Shown: positions 6,851-7,459 of the stretch, in pieces
How the letters are laid out: each line of letters opens with the position of its first letter
How positions within the stretch are numbered: position 1 is the first letter of the stretch
Source of the DNA: Chroococcidiopsidaceae cyanobacterium CP_BM_RX_35
GTDB taxonomy: Bacteria > Cyanobacteriota > Cyanobacteriia > Cyanobacteriales > Chroococcidiopsidaceae
Assembly: GCA_019242465.1 (NCBI GenBank)
Contig: JAFAVL010000642.1
Span: 1 to 7,459, forward strand
Direction: 5' to 3'
Length of the DNA: 7,459 nucleotides
Translations under genes and position numbers: made by a program
Notes under the pieces: model-generated
Told to the model about the DNA's origin: nothing
Database searches by the model: none
Seen by the model: only the letters and a program-made list of their open reading frames with translations

Positions 6851-7150
6851 AAGTCCTCCTGTTTTGAACTCGTCAATGGTTCGAGACCAAAGATTCCTGG
6901 TTTGTTAGTCCTTAATTTAGTCTCCTATGTCTGTTAAAACTTAAGATACTCCCACAAGGCACATCCCGTTAGCTACTCTACAATTGAGGAGGGGAGTTTA
7001 CCAAATACGCTCTCTAGACGAATTTTTTGGTAAAGCTCTCTTTTAAAATAGCTTGCAACTGAGTTACCAGGCGATAGAGGCACCAAATACCCACTATCTG
7101 CTGGAACTCATTGAACCGAAGGAAAGTCAGTTGTTCAAGAGGTGTCTGGG
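6851..7150. other. 300-base divergent intergenic region
   Basis: It separates the minus-strand nucleotidyltransferase gene from the plus-strand 59-residue gene and should hold both promoters; no convincing -35/-10 pair was found. It contains the Shine-Dalgarno of the nucleotidyltransferase (6855-6860) and a long hairpin at 6994-7038, listed separately. An open frame from TTG 7053 running into the next gene has no start signal and no family resemblance and is not called. Confidence 0.6.
6994..7038 (+). promoter_or_regulatory. Long hairpin followed by a short T-tract: leader terminator/attenuator candidate
   Basis: GAG plus TTTACCAAA (6994-7005) pairs with TTTGGTAAA, a bulged G, and CTC (7026-7038): twelve pairs around a 20-base loop. 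On the plus strand it is followed by TCTTTTAAAAT. This looks like an intrinsic terminator or an attenuator in the leader of the 59-residue gene and cobK, since no plus-strand gene ends just before it. It could also be a regulator-binding inverted repeat, TTTACCAAA being a long half-site. The pairing is certain, the role is not. Confidence 0.4.
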
Positions 7151-7330
7151 ATGGGAATCATTGAGCTTGTGTTGGCAGTCGTTTATGCGGGTGGTGCCTG
7201 GAAGTTCTGGAGTGGGTTTCACCGGACAGATTTTAGTCAAAATCGGCTTTCTCTGTCATTGTTATGGCCATTTTTGTTAATGACGAACAAGTCCTATCGC
7301 CGCAACTTCAACAAGACTCTCAAGGGTTAG
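7151..7330 (+). CDS. 59-residue small basic protein with hydrophobic segments, unknown function
   Basis: The product opens MGIIELVLAVVYAGGAWKFW (a membrane-type helix at about residues 3-18), continues with a polar turn 'SGFHRTDFSQNR', a second hydrophobic stretch at about 33-44 (LSLSLLWPFLLM) and a basic tail 'NKSYRRNFNKTLKG'. That is a two-segment hairpin membrane protein with a positive C-terminus. It looks like a small conserved protein of unknown function that I have the impression of seeing in many cyanobacteria. I choose ATG 7151 because AAGAGG (7137-7142) lies eight bases upstream; an in-frame GTG at 7142 would add only VSG and lacks a spaced Shine-Dalgarno. The cobK frame begins 13 bases after its stop on the same strand, so they may be cotranscribed. 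No enzymatic motif is visible. Confidence 0.75.
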   Translation: MGIIELVLAVVYAGGAWKFWSGFHRTDFSQNRLSLSLLWPFLLMTNKSYRRNFNKTLKG

Positions 7331-7343
7331 GTGTCCTCTCGCT

Positions 7344-7459
7344 TTGCTGCGTCTACCGCCTAAAGGACGCATTTGGCTAATTGGCGGAACTCAGGAGAGT
7401 GCCGGATTAGCTGCTGCACTCTGGGAAATGAGTTTGCCCTGCACCATTTCTGTCACCAC
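7344..7459 (+). CDS. cobK: Cobalt-precorrin-6A reductase (CobK/CbiJ), N-terminal part, cut by the window edge
   Basis: Only the first 38 residues are visible. After a short basic lead (LRLPPKG) they read RIWLIGGTQESAGLAAALWE then MSLPCTISVTT. The first strand ending in GGT followed by a helix is the dinucleotide-binding start of the CobK/CbiJ family, and 'WLIGGTQES' is what I recall of cyanobacterial members. The enzyme reduces (cobalt-)precorrin-6A with NADPH during corrin ring synthesis for cobalamin. The frame has no ATG; TTG 7344 is the best start, with CTG 7347 and ATT codons as alternatives. AGG at 7329-7331 is a weak, distant Shine-Dalgarno. It follows the 59-residue gene by 13 bases. 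Because only a small part is seen, another Rossmann-type reductase is not excluded. Confidence 0.72.
   Translation, partial: MLRLPPKGRIWLIGGTQESAGLAAALWEMSLPCTISVT

Noticed and set aside
7053..7280. 75-codon plus-strand frame starting at TTG 7053
   Set aside because: No Shine-Dalgarno or family resemblance, and it overlaps in another frame the better supported 59-residue gene.

Overview
The window looks like a piece of a cyanobacterial chromosome. Four copies of the palindrome GCGATCGC (HIP1, a cyanobacterial hallmark) occur in 7.5 kb. Several proteins are of types common in cyanobacteria: a DUF2993 protein, an SSB with the 'NYHQGD'-style OB core, a fused sugar-nucleotidyltransferase/phosphomannomutase-like protein of about 840 residues, and the start of a cobalt-precorrin-6A reductase. 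Base composition is moderate. The order or genus cannot be settled from this sequence.

Layout, left to right. (1) Positions 2-547, plus strand: the 3' part of a DUF2993 lipid-binding-type gene, cut by the window edge. (2) Positions 569-679, minus strand: a 36-residue single-pass membrane protein too short for usual gene finders. (3) Positions 769-2616, minus strand: a tandem two-ATPase ABC protein of the oligopeptide/dipeptide/nickel class, with no permease or binding protein nearby. (4) Positions 2617-2986: an intergenic region with a GC-rich, hairpin-dense islet that may be an RNA gene, a tiny ORF or a gene remnant. (5) Positions 2987-3256, plus strand: a GlsB/YeaQ/YmgE three-helix membrane protein, convergent with (6) positions 3279-3518, minus strand, a 79-residue exported or membrane protein. 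(7) Positions 3519-3740: an AT-rich spacer with two hairpins, one a nearly perfect palindrome like the ends of cyanobacterial IS200/IS605 elements. (8) Positions 3741-4268 and 4325-6850, minus strand: ssb downstream of the 841-residue nucleotidyltransferase fusion, probably one transcript. (9) Positions 6851-7150: a divergent intergenic region with a long hairpin. (10) Positions 7151-7330, plus strand: a 59-residue small protein followed 13 bases later by (11) the start of cobK/cbiJ, cut by the right edge.

The genes do not form one obvious pathway. They cover envelope or cell-surface functions (nucleotide-sugar supply, DUF2993, peptide-type ABC ATPase, small membrane proteins), DNA maintenance (SSB) and cobalamin synthesis (CobK). 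The most interesting points are the phosphomannomutase-like half of the fusion protein, in which every catalytic loop I can align appears lost, the structured GC-rich islet at 2698-2813, the solitary IS200/IS605-like palindrome, and the very small proteins. I found no convincing new multi-gene defence or mobile system.
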